The position numbers and the translations under genes were made by a program. The notes beneath the pieces were generated by a model, which was not told the DNA's origin, ran no database searches, and saw only the letters and a list, made by a program, of their open reading frames with translations. Positions 1-8,770 of a stretch of 64,000 bases of DNA are shown here, one piece after another. Position 1 is the stretch's first letter. The number at the start of each line of letters is the position of its first letter. Source of the DNA: Rhizophagus irregularis (lineage: Eukaryota; Glomeromycota; Glomeromycetes; Glomerales; Glomeraceae). The stretch spans positions 4,082,501 to 4,146,500 of the forward strand of contig NC_089444.1 of assembly GCF_026210795.1 (NCBI RefSeq). The letters run 5' to 3'.

Positions 1-334
1 TACTCCATGATTCTCTTATCTTCCCCATCTTTAACAATTGTTCAATTTCTTTCTTTATAAACTTTCCTTTTTCATCAGTTTCTTTATATCTCTTTTGTGC
101 TATTGGTCCTTGATTTTCTTCAATTATTATTTCATGTTTAACTGTATTTATCCTTCCCAGTTTCTCTTCGTCATATTCGAATATATCTTCATATTCCCTT
201 ATCAATTTTTTAAATGCTATTCTCTCCTCATCGCTCATTTCTCCCAGATGTGTTTTCTTTTCAAATTTTTCTTCTTTGCTCTCATTTAGCATCTTTACCG
301 TCTCTCCTTCATTCAGAAAGCCAAGACCATTCAT
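1..334 (-). CDS. Reverse transcriptase N-terminus of Ty3 pol (partial)
   Basis: Translation from the ATG at 334-332 stays open for about 111 codons to the window edge. It shows the usual start of Ty3/gypsy reverse transcriptase: an acidic segment with FEYDEEKLGR, the INTVKHEIIIEE strand, a run of basic residues, then KEIEQLLKMGKIRESWS, which matches the family pattern of EI..ll..G.I..S.SP before the fingers domain. Its ATG overlaps the protease stop codon in an ATGA tetranucleotide, so RT lies in the -1 frame relative to Gag-PR. The RT frame is closed 9 nt upstream of this ATG, so a frameshift could only occur in the last three codons of PR. Reinitiation at ATGA is the simpler reading, but this is inference. 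The catalytic YxDD motif lies outside the window. Confidence 0.8.
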   Translation of the reverse strand, partial: MNGLGFLNEGETVKMLNESKEEKFEKKTHLGEMSDEERIAFKKLIREYEDIFEYDEEKLGRINTVKHEIIIEENQGPIAQKRYKETDEKGKFIKKEIEQLLKMGKIRESWS

Positions 335-936
335 TTTTCCTCATCCCTCTTTTCTCTATCAGTTTTTACAGTCGATAACAACTCTTCTTTTTCCATCTTC
401 TCATATTCATCTTCACCCTCTGACTCTTCACTAGAATTGCCATCTATATCATCTATATTCTTTGGATCTCCATTAAATTCACCCTTATTCCCTGACTCCT
501 CAAATTCAACATTTTTCTTTCCTCTAAAATCAATTGGTATTTCATATATTCCATTATCCCATTCTATTGTTAACAAACCTTCTTTCATATTTATTATCCC
601 ATATCTTAATAAATCAGTTCCTAATATTAAATCTTTTCTTCTCGAGTCGATTACTTCGAACTCCAAAGGTATTTCTAAATTTTCGTCAATTTCTATTCTA
701 ATTTCCACTCTTCCTAATGAAGCTATGTTATTTCCATCCGCTATTGTCAATACAACATCACTTTTCTTCATTATTGGTATATTTAATTCCTTTCTCAATT
801 CATTCGTTATTACTGAAGGTCCTGCTCCTGTATCAACTAATGCTCTGATCATTTTTCCCTCAATTATTATATTACATCTTGTTGCTTGTAATTTTTCTTC
901 TTTCTGATTAATATTCTTTAATTCCCCCGAGTGTAG
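331..936 (-). CDS. Retropepsin-like aspartic protease, continuation of gag
   Basis: The frame is continuous with gag and separated from it only by the TGA at 937-939. The first ATG is at 852, but the open frame extends up to the gag stop, so readthrough would give a Gag-PR fusion. The active-site motif is ALVDTGAGPSVI, followed by the beta-rich retropepsin body and the second conserved segment DLILGTDLL about 70 residues later. The C-terminal 60 or so residues are a low-complexity acidic tail. The domain is about 100 residues long, normal for a retropepsin that works as a homodimer. Its role would be to cleave the Gag-Pol precursor. The ORF is intact. Confidence 0.85.
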   Translation of the reverse strand, partial: LHSGELKNINQKEEKLQATRCNIIIEGKMIRALVDTGAGPSVITNELRKELNIPIMKKSDVVLTIADGNNIASLGRVEIRIEIDENLEIPLEFEVIDSRRKDLILGTDLLRYGIINMKEGLLTIEWDNGIYEIPIDFRGKKNVEFEESGNKGEFNGDPKNIDDIDGNSSEESEGEDEYEKMEKEELLSTVKTDREKRDEEK

Positions 937-939
937 TCA
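934..939 (-). promoter_or_regulatory. UGA-CUA leaky stop between gag and protease
   Basis: On the minus strand the gag frame ends TAT-TGA-CTA-CAC and continues without another stop into the protease. UGA followed by CUA is the established readthrough context of several RNA viruses and some cellular genes. The sequence shows the context and the open downstream frame; use as a recoding signal here is inferred. Confidence 0.6.
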
Positions 940-3900
940 ATATCTCAAACCATTTAATAATTTCTTCCTTACTTCTGGTCTTTCATTCATCATTTGTCCC
1001 CAATTAATTGGTACGCTTGAATTTACAAATTGCTCAAATGGATCAAAATCTCCAACATTTGGTATATTTCGATTTAACTTCACTTTCTCGTTTGTACATT
1101 CTCTAGCAAAATGTCCTTGTTGTCCACAATTGTGACACCTATTATTATTCTTTCTAGTTTCATATCCTTTCTGTAATTGTTCTTTTGTAAAACCCCTCTT
1201 ATTATTCCCCTGTGCTTTTTGCTGTTGTCCTTGCCATTGTGCATTTCTTCTTCTATCTCTTTCATCATTCATAACCTTGTCTTTATTTCTTTCACTCTTT
1301 CTAGGTGGTACTGGGAACATATCGTATCTCTCCTCATCTTCATAGTTATTCACTTCGTATCCATCGAATCCATTATTATAGTTATCATCTCCATTACCCT
1401 CATTATATCCATCATATTCATCATTATATTCCATATTATACACATTATATCCTTCACCATAATATTCTTCATCAAGGTAATTAACTTGATTATTTTGGCT
1501 ATATGACCCTTTATTATTTCCTCCATATGATCTTCTTTGACCTTCCCTACAAACTCTAGAAGTATGTCCTTTTCTTCCACATGTATAGCAAGTCATTCTA
1601 TCCCAGTTCATATTATTTCTTTGGACATTATTATTTCCGATCGGTCTCCTATCATTCCTATTCCTTTGCATTACATATGCTTCATTTCTTTGCATTACAT
1701 GTGCTTCCAACCTTTTCATTCCATTAATTAACTCATCCCATTCATCACTTTTAACTTCTTTATTTTGTAATTTTTTCGCAATTGGATTCATTCCTTTATA
1801 TTTATTTGTCTCTTCTTTCAAAATTTCTTCCATGTTTTTCTCTTGTCCTACTCGTTTCATATCTAACCCCGTTGTTTTCATTAACAACTCATCTTTCGCT
1901 TCCTCTTCTCTTTTTGCTTCGTTAACTGCATCATTCAGATTCGTCGGATTACTTCTCCTAACATGATAACCTAGCATGGCATCTAACCCTTGAATAAAAT
2001 AATTCACTTGATATAAATCATCTAACGCATGACCTCTAGTTGCAACTCTTAATATTGACCTAAATCTTCTAGTATATTCTTCAACACTTTCATTTATTCC
2101 CTGTTTAATTCTTGTTAATTCTAACATTTTTCTTCTTTGAACATCATTCCTAGTAAATCTGTCGATTAATCTTCTTTTCAAATTTCTGTCCTCATTATGA
2201 TCACACCAATTCACTAAATTAGCTGCTATCTTTTCTTTTTCTTCATTATACCATTGTAATGCGATTCCTCTCAAACAAGTTATGGCTATATTTGCCTTAT
2301 TCTGTCTACATACACCTCCTCCAACATTTCCTTCTGGTCGTCCGCTTACTGTAAATGCTATCTCAAATTGTCTAATCCAATCATTAATATCTTCATCTTC
2401 TTTTCCACTAAAAGTTGGCATACCTACTATTCCTCCCATTCCTGCGGTCTGAATCCTATCCGCCAAAGTCTGTCCTGCTCCTAACGCATTATCTAATGCA
2501 TTTGGTGCCAATCCCATAGCATTTTCCATTATTCTTCTTATTTGTGCTTCATTTGCCATATTTACTATATTCTCTTGAAATAATTCTTGTAAATTGTAAT
2601 CAGATATTTCACTTTCTGTGTCAGAATTTTTAAAATTTAATGAACTATTCGAATCTGAATTTTGATTCAGACCAAAACCTCCTGTATTTATAACATTTTC
2701 GATTTCATTTTCAGATTCTTCTTCTTCAAAATCTTCATCACTTCCGTCCCATATTTCATATTCTTCTGGACTTAATATTTCTCCAATCTTTTCTGAATCA
2801 TCTGTATTTTCTTCTTCTGATTCTTCATTATCACTCTTTTCACCACTTTCTTCACTATCTATCACTCCTGCTTGTTCTTTCAACAACTTATCTAACTTCT
2901 TCTTTAGTTCTTTTTCTGACTCATTTTTATTTTCTTGAAAGATTTCAATAAATTCTTTATCCAAAATTTCTCCATCTGTATATCCCATACTAGTTAATCT
3001 TAACAATTCCTCTTCAATTATCATTATTCCAATATCCTCAAAAATCTTCTGTAATCTTTTTACCCGATCATCAATTTCATTAATATCTTCTTCTTCACAA
3101 TCTCTGCATACAGTTCCTCCTAATCTAAACATATCATTCATCCATCTTATTTCGCATCTTTCACACCAAGTTGTATTCTCATTTAACCACTTATGAATCT
3201 CTTTTCTTAATTCTTTATCTTCCAAATTTATCATTTCCATATATTCTTCCACAAATTCTTTAGTTATTATTATTCGATTATTTACTCCAAAACTTTTTAT
3301 CCTTTGAATTTCTGATACATCTATTTCGTATCCCAATTTTTCTAAATCATCTTTTAATTCTGCTAACTCATCTTGTTCATCTTTCTGCATTTCTTTAATA
3401 CATTCCTTACATTCATTATCTGTTCTGTCCATTTCGAATCTCCTAATACCACATCTTTTACATATTACTGTTTCTTTTTCTAACCATTCTCTCATCTCCA
3501 ATTCTTTTTCCCTTTCATCCATTTCCTCTACCTCTTGGACTTTATCTATAAATATTTTCGTTACCAATATATCCATTTCTATCATCAACTTTATTCCTAT
3601 CTTCCAAATGTATCTCAATTGATCTTCATCTATAGAACTTGTCCTTCTCTTTAATTCACTAAATTTCCATGATTTGTCTCCTATTATTATCTCTAATTCT
3701 TCCTCAGAACTATTTTCTAATTCGTAACTCGCTGGACTACCTTCACTCTCTGAATCCTCTGGTTCTTTTGTAAAGCCCCTAGTGTCTATAAATATTCTTA
3801 TTATCTTTTGTATCATATTCTTATGATGTTCTTGAACATTATCTATTTCTATATTTTTATATATTATTCCTTGCATTAATTCCTTCACTTTTTCTTCACT

Positions 3901-4494
3901 TTCCGCTATCTTTTCTTCTTCATATAATAATTCTTTGAACTTCTCTATTGCTCCTACTTCTGCTTTTACAGCTCTAATTTCTCCTAATGCGACTCTATAC
4001 CATTGCCAAAATTTCTCAAATCTTCTTTCGACATCCCAACCTTCCAAGATATATTTATGTTCTACTAATTCAGGATTCCCAATTAATCTGTCAAATACTT
4101 CATTCTCTAAATTTCTTTCGATATAATCCCTTACAATTACTAGTATAATTGTCTGTAATCCTTTTTCTTTCATTTTCGGTTGTATCCTATATCTTATTGA
4201 TTCCGTTATTCTATCCATTATGTCTCTACATTTTCCCTTGTGTATTGTATCTTCTCTTTCTGAATTATCCATACTTAATAAATCTATTACTCCCTTGATC
4301 GTTACATTATTATATATTATTATTGTATCTTCGAACTTAAATAATGCATCCCAAAATTTCTTGAATACCATTGGTTCATTTCCTATCGGATGACATAATT
4401 CACAATTTAAACATTCATCTAATTCTCCCGTTCTTAACTCATGTTCTTCTTTATGTGTCCTATATTCACTTTCCCATTGATGGTACCATTCCAT
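937..4494 (-). CDS. Giant Gag protein with duplicated Cys modules and two CCHC knuckles
   Basis: About 1185 residues starting at the ATG at 4494; an in-frame TTG at 4506 is not a plausible eukaryotic start. Residues from about 690 to 860 match the retrotransposon gag core (ALQWYNEE, and the LTRIKQG...VEEYTRRFR segment). Two CCHC knuckles follow: CYTCGRKGHTSRVC near residue 970 and CHNCGQQGHFAREC near residue 1120. The first 690 residues are unlike a standard Gag. They are acidic and contain two copies of a roughly 100-residue module with a tryptophan helix, a CxxC-(15-17)-CxxC pair (about residues 345-365 and 445-468) and an EFxE helix. A third copy lacks the cysteines. An early CxxCxxC lies near residue 35. 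The ORF is uninterrupted, suggesting recent activity. It would form the virus-like particle and bind RNA. Confidence 0.85.
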   Translation of the reverse strand: MEWYHQWESEYRTHKEEHELRTGELDECLNCELCHPIGNEPMVFKKFWDALFKFEDTIIIYNNVTIKGVIDLLSMDNSEREDTIHKGKCRDIMDRITESIRYRIQPKMKEKGLQTIILVIVRDYIERNLENEVFDRLIGNPELVEHKYILEGWDVERRFEKFWQWYRVALGEIRAVKAEVGAIEKFKELLYEEEKIAESEEKVKELMQGIIYKNIEIDNVQEHHKNMIQKIIRIFIDTRGFTKEPEDSESEGSPASYELENSSEEELEIIIGDKSWKFSELKRRTSSIDEDQLRYIWKIGIKLMIEMDILVTKIFIDKVQEVEEMDEREKELEMREWLEKETVICKRCGIRRFEMDRTDNECKECIKEMQKDEQDELAELKDDLEKLGYEIDVSEIQRIKSFGVNNRIIITKEFVEEYMEMINLEDKELRKEIHKWLNENTTWCERCEIRWMNDMFRLGGTVCRDCEEEDINEIDDRVKRLQKIFEDIGIMIIEEELLRLTSMGYTDGEILDKEFIEIFQENKNESEKELKKKLDKLLKEQAGVIDSEESGEKSDNEESEEENTDDSEKIGEILSPEEYEIWDGSDEDFEEEESENEIENVINTGGFGLNQNSDSNSSLNFKNSDTESEISDYNLQELFQENIVNMANEAQIRRIMENAMGLAPNALDNALGAGQTLADRIQTAGMGGIVGMPTFSGKEDEDINDWIRQFEIAFTVSGRPEGNVGGGVCRQNKANIAITCLRGIALQWYNEEKEKIAANLVNWCDHNEDRNLKRRLIDRFTRNDVQRRKMLELTRIKQGINESVEEYTRRFRSILRVATRGHALDDLYQVNYFIQGLDAMLGYHVRRSNPTNLNDAVNEAKREEEAKDELLMKTTGLDMKRVGQEKNMEEILKEETNKYKGMNPIAKKLQNKEVKSDEWDELINGMKRLEAHVMQRNEAYVMQRNRNDRRPIGNNNVQRNNMNWDRMTCYTCGRKGHTSRVCREGQRRSYGGNNKGSYSQNNQVNYLDEEYYGEGYNVYNMEYNDEYDGYNEGNGDDNYNNGFDGYEVNNYEDEERYDMFPVPPRKSERNKDKVMNDERDRRRNAQWQGQQQKAQGNNKRGFTKEQLQKGYETRKNNNRCHNCGQQGHFARECTNEKVKLNRNIPNVGDFDPFEQFVNSSVPINWGQMMNERPEVRKKLLNGLRY

Positions 4495-4803
4495 CGTATA
4501 CTCCAATTAAATTATTATAAATATTCATCCAGAATTCAAATTGAAATTCCACTCTCTTATATATCATTTTTATCGCTTCTATTTTGATCTTCTAACCATC
4601 CTTTACTATATTGTCCTTTCCTATTACCTATATTGAATGTATAATCTTTCTTTCATTATGAATATTCATTTAACAACTTATTTTTTTTTTAAATCTTTTA
4701 CTTATTCATAATATTCTTATATTAATCTTTCAATCTTTAAATCCTCTTTTTTTTGATTTTCACAAGTTTCTTCTGCTATTCTTATCTTTCATAATTTCAT
4801 GTA

Positions 4804-6092
4804 CAGTCACGTCCGAAAGTGACGCCCGATTTAAAATTAATGCCAAAAATGGCAAAACTTTATTGATTTTCATTAAAATTCACATAAAAAATAATTACTA
4901 AAAATGGTTAATAATGTGTTGGCCCTCCCCTTGCTTCTAGTACTGCATTTATTCTTTGTGGCATTGAAGCAACAACCTCTTCAAAAATGGAGCAATCCAA
5001 ATTTTCCCATTCTTCACTTAGTGCAACTTTAAGTTCATCCACAGTTCTTGGAAAGACTTTACAACTCTGGATATTGTCCTTTAACTGCTTCCAGATGTTT
5101 TCTATTGGATTTAGATCGGGAGAATTTGCCGGCCAATCAATAACCACAATTTTATTCTTCTTCAACCAATCCTTGGTTATTTTCGCGGTATGTATGGGTG
5201 CATTATCCTGTTGAAAAATTGCAGCCCTTCCTGTTAACTCATGAACTGTATGCTGAAATGGATACAGATATGAATTTAGGATTCTAATGTAAGTATTTGA
5301 ATTGATTTTTTCATTTCCTTCTTTATTTTCATCACAAAAAATTAATGGCCCTTTTATCCCTCCTGCAAAACATCCCCAAACCATGACTGATTTTCGACCA
5401 CTTTTAAAGATAGGTGTCAAGCATTCAGTGTTAAACCTTTCCCCTGTGTGTCTCCAAACTCTTATTTGTCGTGACTGCTTGCCAATCTCAACACTTGATT
5501 CATCTGAGAAAATAACTTGTGCCCAATCATAAGCTGTTTTTTCTTTATATTTTTCACACCAACTAATACGAGCTAATGCATGCTTTTCTGAGATAAAGGG
5601 TTTTTTTGCAGCAACATGGGAATAAATTCCAACACTATGTAATGCTCTTTTAGCAGTTGTAAGGCTGCAATTTAAATCTAATGTATTAATGACTTCATGT
5701 AAAGGTTCGCGTCGATCTTGTGTAACTTTGTTTATGAGTGCATTTTTCTCATTATTATTGAGAGCAGGTGGACGCCCCGATCTAGGTAAATTTTCAGTTT
5801 TCCCTGTCTTCTTGTATCTGTCAATAATTCTTCTTATTGTGGTGGGGTCACGACCAATTTTTCTTGCTATTTGTGCAGGGTTAAAATTCTCCATATATGC
5901 TAGTATTTTTCCTTTATCTTGAGAAGTTAACTCAGTTCTATGTGACATTATTTTTTTAACTTTGCAACGCGTTTATTAGGTTATGAAATTGTGAGAAAAA
6001 CATTTAAAAATAAAAAAAAGGGGGTATAAATAATGTAAATTTTGTGTATCGTAACACCGTACAAAATCGGGCGTCACTTTCGGACCCGACTG
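4804..6092 (-). mobile_element. Tc1-family transposon with TIRs and TA duplication
   Basis: TA dinucleotides at 4802-4803 and 6093-6094 flank terminal inverted repeats beginning CAGTC..GTCCGAAAGTGA. The two arms (4804-4832 and 6064-6092) differ at two positions near the outer end. The element is 1289 bp, normal for Tc1, and holds one intact transposase ORF. It was inserted into the leader of the Ty3 element. Confidence 0.93.
4908..5948 (-). CDS. Tc1-like DD34E transposase, apparently intact
   Basis: 346 residues from ATG 5948 to the stop at 4908, the usual length for Tc1. The N-terminus holds a paired helix-turn-helix (QDKGKILAYMENFNPAQIAR, then TTIRRIIDRYKKTG) and the GRPP basic linker. The catalytic DDE domain shows the first Asp in VIFSDESSVEIG, the second in FQQDNAPIHTA and the Glu in SPDLNPIENIWKQLK. 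Exactly 34 residues separate the last two, so DD34E. No frameshift or stop is present. It would act in the nucleus, binding the TIRs and moving the element into TA sites by cut and paste. An intact ORF with near-identical TIRs suggests a young, possibly mobile copy. Confidence 0.93.
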   Translation of the reverse strand: MSHRTELTSQDKGKILAYMENFNPAQIARKIGRDPTTIRRIIDRYKKTGKTENLPRSGRPPALNNNEKNALINKVTQDRREPLHEVINTLDLNCSLTTAKRALHSVGIYSHVAAKKPFISEKHALARISWCEKYKEKTAYDWAQVIFSDESSVEIGKQSRQIRVWRHTGERFNTECLTPIFKSGRKSVMVWGCFAGGIKGPLIFCDENKEGNEKINSNTYIRILNSYLYPFQHTVHELTGRAAIFQQDNAPIHTAKITKDWLKKNKIVVIDWPANSPDLNPIENIWKQLKDNIQSCKVFPRTVDELKVALSEEWENLDCSIFEEVVASMPQRINAVLEARGGPTHY

Positions 6093-6425
6093 TATATATT
6101 TTACTGCGCCATTAATTCAAAAATTATTCTAAGTCCACAATCTCCTCAGACTGCGGAGGTTTTTATTGCGCATTCTAAAAATTTCAAAAATTTTCTAAGT
6201 TTTTACTGCGCCTCAAAATTTTCTTTTATCATCAAAATTTATAATTTTCACATTTCACGAACTTCAAAATTCTCATAACTTCTAAAGTTTGTGAATTTTT
6301 AGTTCTTTTTCATTATATATGTAATCTTTACATCTATATATTCAATATTACGCAAAATATCTTCTTTGTTTAATCTTGTACTAATTCTTATTATAACCAT
6401 TATGTCAACACACAACATATTATAC

Positions 6426-6500
6426 TTTATGCGACACACGCATTTACACTTATGCGACACACGCATTTACACTTATACGACACACGCATTTATACTTATT
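6426..6500 (+). repeat. Three tandem copies of a 23-bp unit
   Basis: The unit begins ATGCGACACACGCATTTACA and starts at 6429, 6452 and 6475; the third copy has ATACG. It contains the small palindrome-like TGCG...CGCA. It lies in the Ty3 leader. Confidence 0.85.
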
Positions 6501-6860
6501 TAACGGTGTTTCTTCTTATTTATTATCTTTTACAATTTAATAACCTATACTCGGCTTGCCTTTACCTTCACAATGAAGTATAGTAGTTTCGAGGTTTGCT
6601 ATTCACATTTTATCATTTGACCAGCAAATATTCCTAAATTTCGCATTATTCCATAATATTCATCTTCTTTTCGTGAGTTCAGTTGCGCATTTTCCTAAAT
6701 GCTTTCAGTTTTATCTGAAGTAGTTATACTCACGATGGTTTCTCTTTTTGCCTTGTGAATTCAATTACGCATTTTCAAAATGCTTTCAGTAGGGAGATGT
6801 TCCACTCACGTCTGAGTCCAGTTATTTCGATTCCCATCTGAAGAAGTTATATTCACAGCC

Positions 6861-6960
6861 GGTGTTTTTGTAATAGGTCCCCACGTAACCCTTGTGTTTT
6901 AAATAGGTTCCCACGCAACCCTTGTGTTTTGGTAATAGGTTCCCACGTAATCCTTGAGTT
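6861..6960 (+). repeat. Three tandem copies of a unit of about 31 bp
   Basis: The core AATAGGTYCCCACGYAAYCC is repeated at about 6872, 6902 and 6934, each followed by TTGWGTTTT. It lies in the Ty3 leader close to the primer binding site. Confidence 0.8.
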
Positions 6961-7506
6961 TATAGCTTACTCGTCAACTTTTCGTTACAACATTGTATCC
7001 CCAGGAACTTCTGGCATCTGCAAATTACAATGGTGCCCCTCCCAGAATACCACATCTTACGAGGGCTTCCTTAATTTCTCGGTTTTACAATTATTAGCGC
7101 GAAAACTTCAAAGACGACAACTTTTGTGACTTACTACAATACTTTCCGGATTTTCCTGTAATAAATCTATTATTTTGAAACGAGTTCATTATATTCCATC
7201 ATATCACCGCATCCTTCTTTTTATAATTCCTAAGGTAGGTGTACAATATCGCTATTTTGCCCGTTTCCATTTTAAAGTTTTTCAGGTACTTACAACCTTT
7301 TTCCCCAATATTATATTTTAATTCTAACACCACTTTTTCTGAGTTCAGATTCTTCAGAATACCACGTCGGTACCATGATCGGAACGATCCTTCCCTTCGC
7401 GAGTGATCAATTCACTTAGTTGTTAACCGTTTCCTTCTTAATACCGCATAGGTACTTGACTATAAGAAGATAGTCAAAATGTCGACGCAAAGTCAACATT
7501 TCCTTT

Positions 7507-7522
7507 CTCGGAGCATGCACCA
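7507..7522 (-). other. Primer binding site of the Ty3 element
   Basis: The minus strand reads TGGTGCATGCTCCGAG, starting 3 nt inside the LTR end. A TGG start complementary to the CCA end of a tRNA, immediately next to an LTR, is the standard minus-strand primer site. The implied tRNA 3' end is CTCGGAGCATGCACCA. I cannot name the tRNA. Confidence 0.75.
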
Positions 7523-7525
7523 AAT

Positions 7526-8770
7526 TGTCACCCCCGTCTGCCACCCGGTGATAAACAAGCTTTTCTGCTTTAATGTATATTCGTTCTCCACGAAACATTA
7601 ATATTCTTGCTTGGTTTAGTTTTATTACTACTTAACTTTCAAATTGCGATAGCTCTCGCCACGATATTTCATCTATTATCTTCTTTCAAAATACGATAGT
7701 TCTCTTTACAAAAGTTTATATTTTATTCATTTCATAATTCTTGTTATGACATTAAATTCACCATGAATTTGTCCAATTAAAATTAATTAAGCGAACATTA
7801 CAGTAAAGTTTAGGGCGAACCTATTACCTTTAAAATAACATTACGCTTTACTAACAATTAATTAAACAAAATTACTTTTTCATCATAAGAAAATAGTAAC
7901 AAAAACAATCGAAACAATTAATTTTCATATAAAGGGTATTTTATTTATTCTTCATAAAATTCACAATTAACTAATTTACTTAAAGTTTTACATCGTATCT
8001 GACGACTGTGGAATTCACTTCCCATTCCGCTTTTATTTAAACCAACTTTCTTATTCTTTCTTTTCCTACTTCTTATTTCTTTCTAATATTTTATATGTTA
8101 TCTTTTATGCGCTATCTTATATGCTATTTTATATGTTATCTTTTCTAATATGTTATACTATTTTAATATGCTATCTTTTCTTTAAAATAATCTTTCGCAT
8201 ATTATGTCGTAAAGATATAATCCATCTTTTGTGGCTGTGCTATCTTTTCTTTAAAATAAAATAATCTTTCAAATATTATGTCGTAAAGATATAATCCATC
8301 TTTTGTGGCTGTGCTATCTTTTCTCTAAAATAAAATAATCTTTCAAATATTATATTGTAAAGATCCATCTTTTGTGGCTGTGCTATCTTTTCTACTGCGT
8401 CTCGTTAGCTATTCTTCTACTGCGGCTGCAGTTCATCAATATTTTACATGTTCCTATTTTTTTGTTCCTTTAATTCGCTATCCTTCCTTTTTATATGATT
8501 TATCATTTGTGGCTTATGATTACTCCTCCTAATTGTTCCTATTGTTGAACTTGATAAACTGGTTGCTAAGCCACATCGATCAACTCCCCACTTGATCTAT
8601 TGGTTCTCCGTTAATCATTTAATAAACATTACATCATGTAGATCATTTCTTCTCCTAAAAGTTTATCCTTTCCGGTTAATTTTATCCAATCATGTGACTT
8701 TCTATCGTTTGATCTTTTATTCCATATTATTCCTCCATATTATGCGATTACTTCAGTATCTATGGCTACA
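7526..8770 (-). repeat. 5' LTR of the Ty3 element
   Basis: The plus strand begins TGTCACCCCCGTCTGCCAC and ends GGCTACA, giving TG...CA ends. It aligns over its whole length with the copy at 54170-55495, for example in the shared blocks CATCATAAGAAAA and ACTCACTTCCCATTCC. It carries the promoter of the element by family knowledge; I cannot place a TATA box with confidence. ACGT follows at 8771-8774 and is the expected right half of the target duplication. Confidence 0.88.
8190..8395 (+). repeat. Tandem repeat inside the LTR
   Basis: Three copies of a 69-74 bp unit carrying GTGGCTGTGCTATCTTTTCT at 8231, 8305 and 8374, each preceded by a diverged TCGTAAAGATATAATCCATC. The solo LTR keeps only about two copies, so the number varies within the family. 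Confidence 0.8.

Larger units (their letters stand above)
4495..7506 (-). other. Long 5' leader of the Ty3 element, split by a Tc1 insertion
   Basis: Between the gag start and the primer binding site there are about 1.7 kb of retrotransposon sequence once the Tc1 element is removed. I find no credible long ORF. It holds two small tandem arrays (6426-6500 and 6861-6960) and pyrimidine-rich AT sequence. Such a long leader is unusual for Ty3 elements. Confidence 0.6.
1..8770 (-). mobile_element. Ty3/gypsy LTR retrotransposon (left part missing)
   Basis: Reading leftwards, the order is 5' LTR (7526-8770), primer binding site (7507-7522), long leader, gag (4494-937), retropepsin protease (936-331) and the start of reverse transcriptase (334 to the window edge). 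Gag-PR-RT with CCHC knuckles and a DTGA protease is established Ty3/gypsy order. The rest of pol, integrase and the 3' LTR lie outside. A full Tc1 transposon sits in the leader. A solo LTR of the same family is at 54170-55495. Confidence 0.88.

Noticed and set aside
437-907. 156-codon plus-strand ORF
   Set aside because: Antisense shadow of the retropepsin frame.
7527-8770. Possible host gene between 7400 and 8800 because of several small ORFs
   Set aside because: Alignment with 54170-55495 shows this whole stretch is an LTR.
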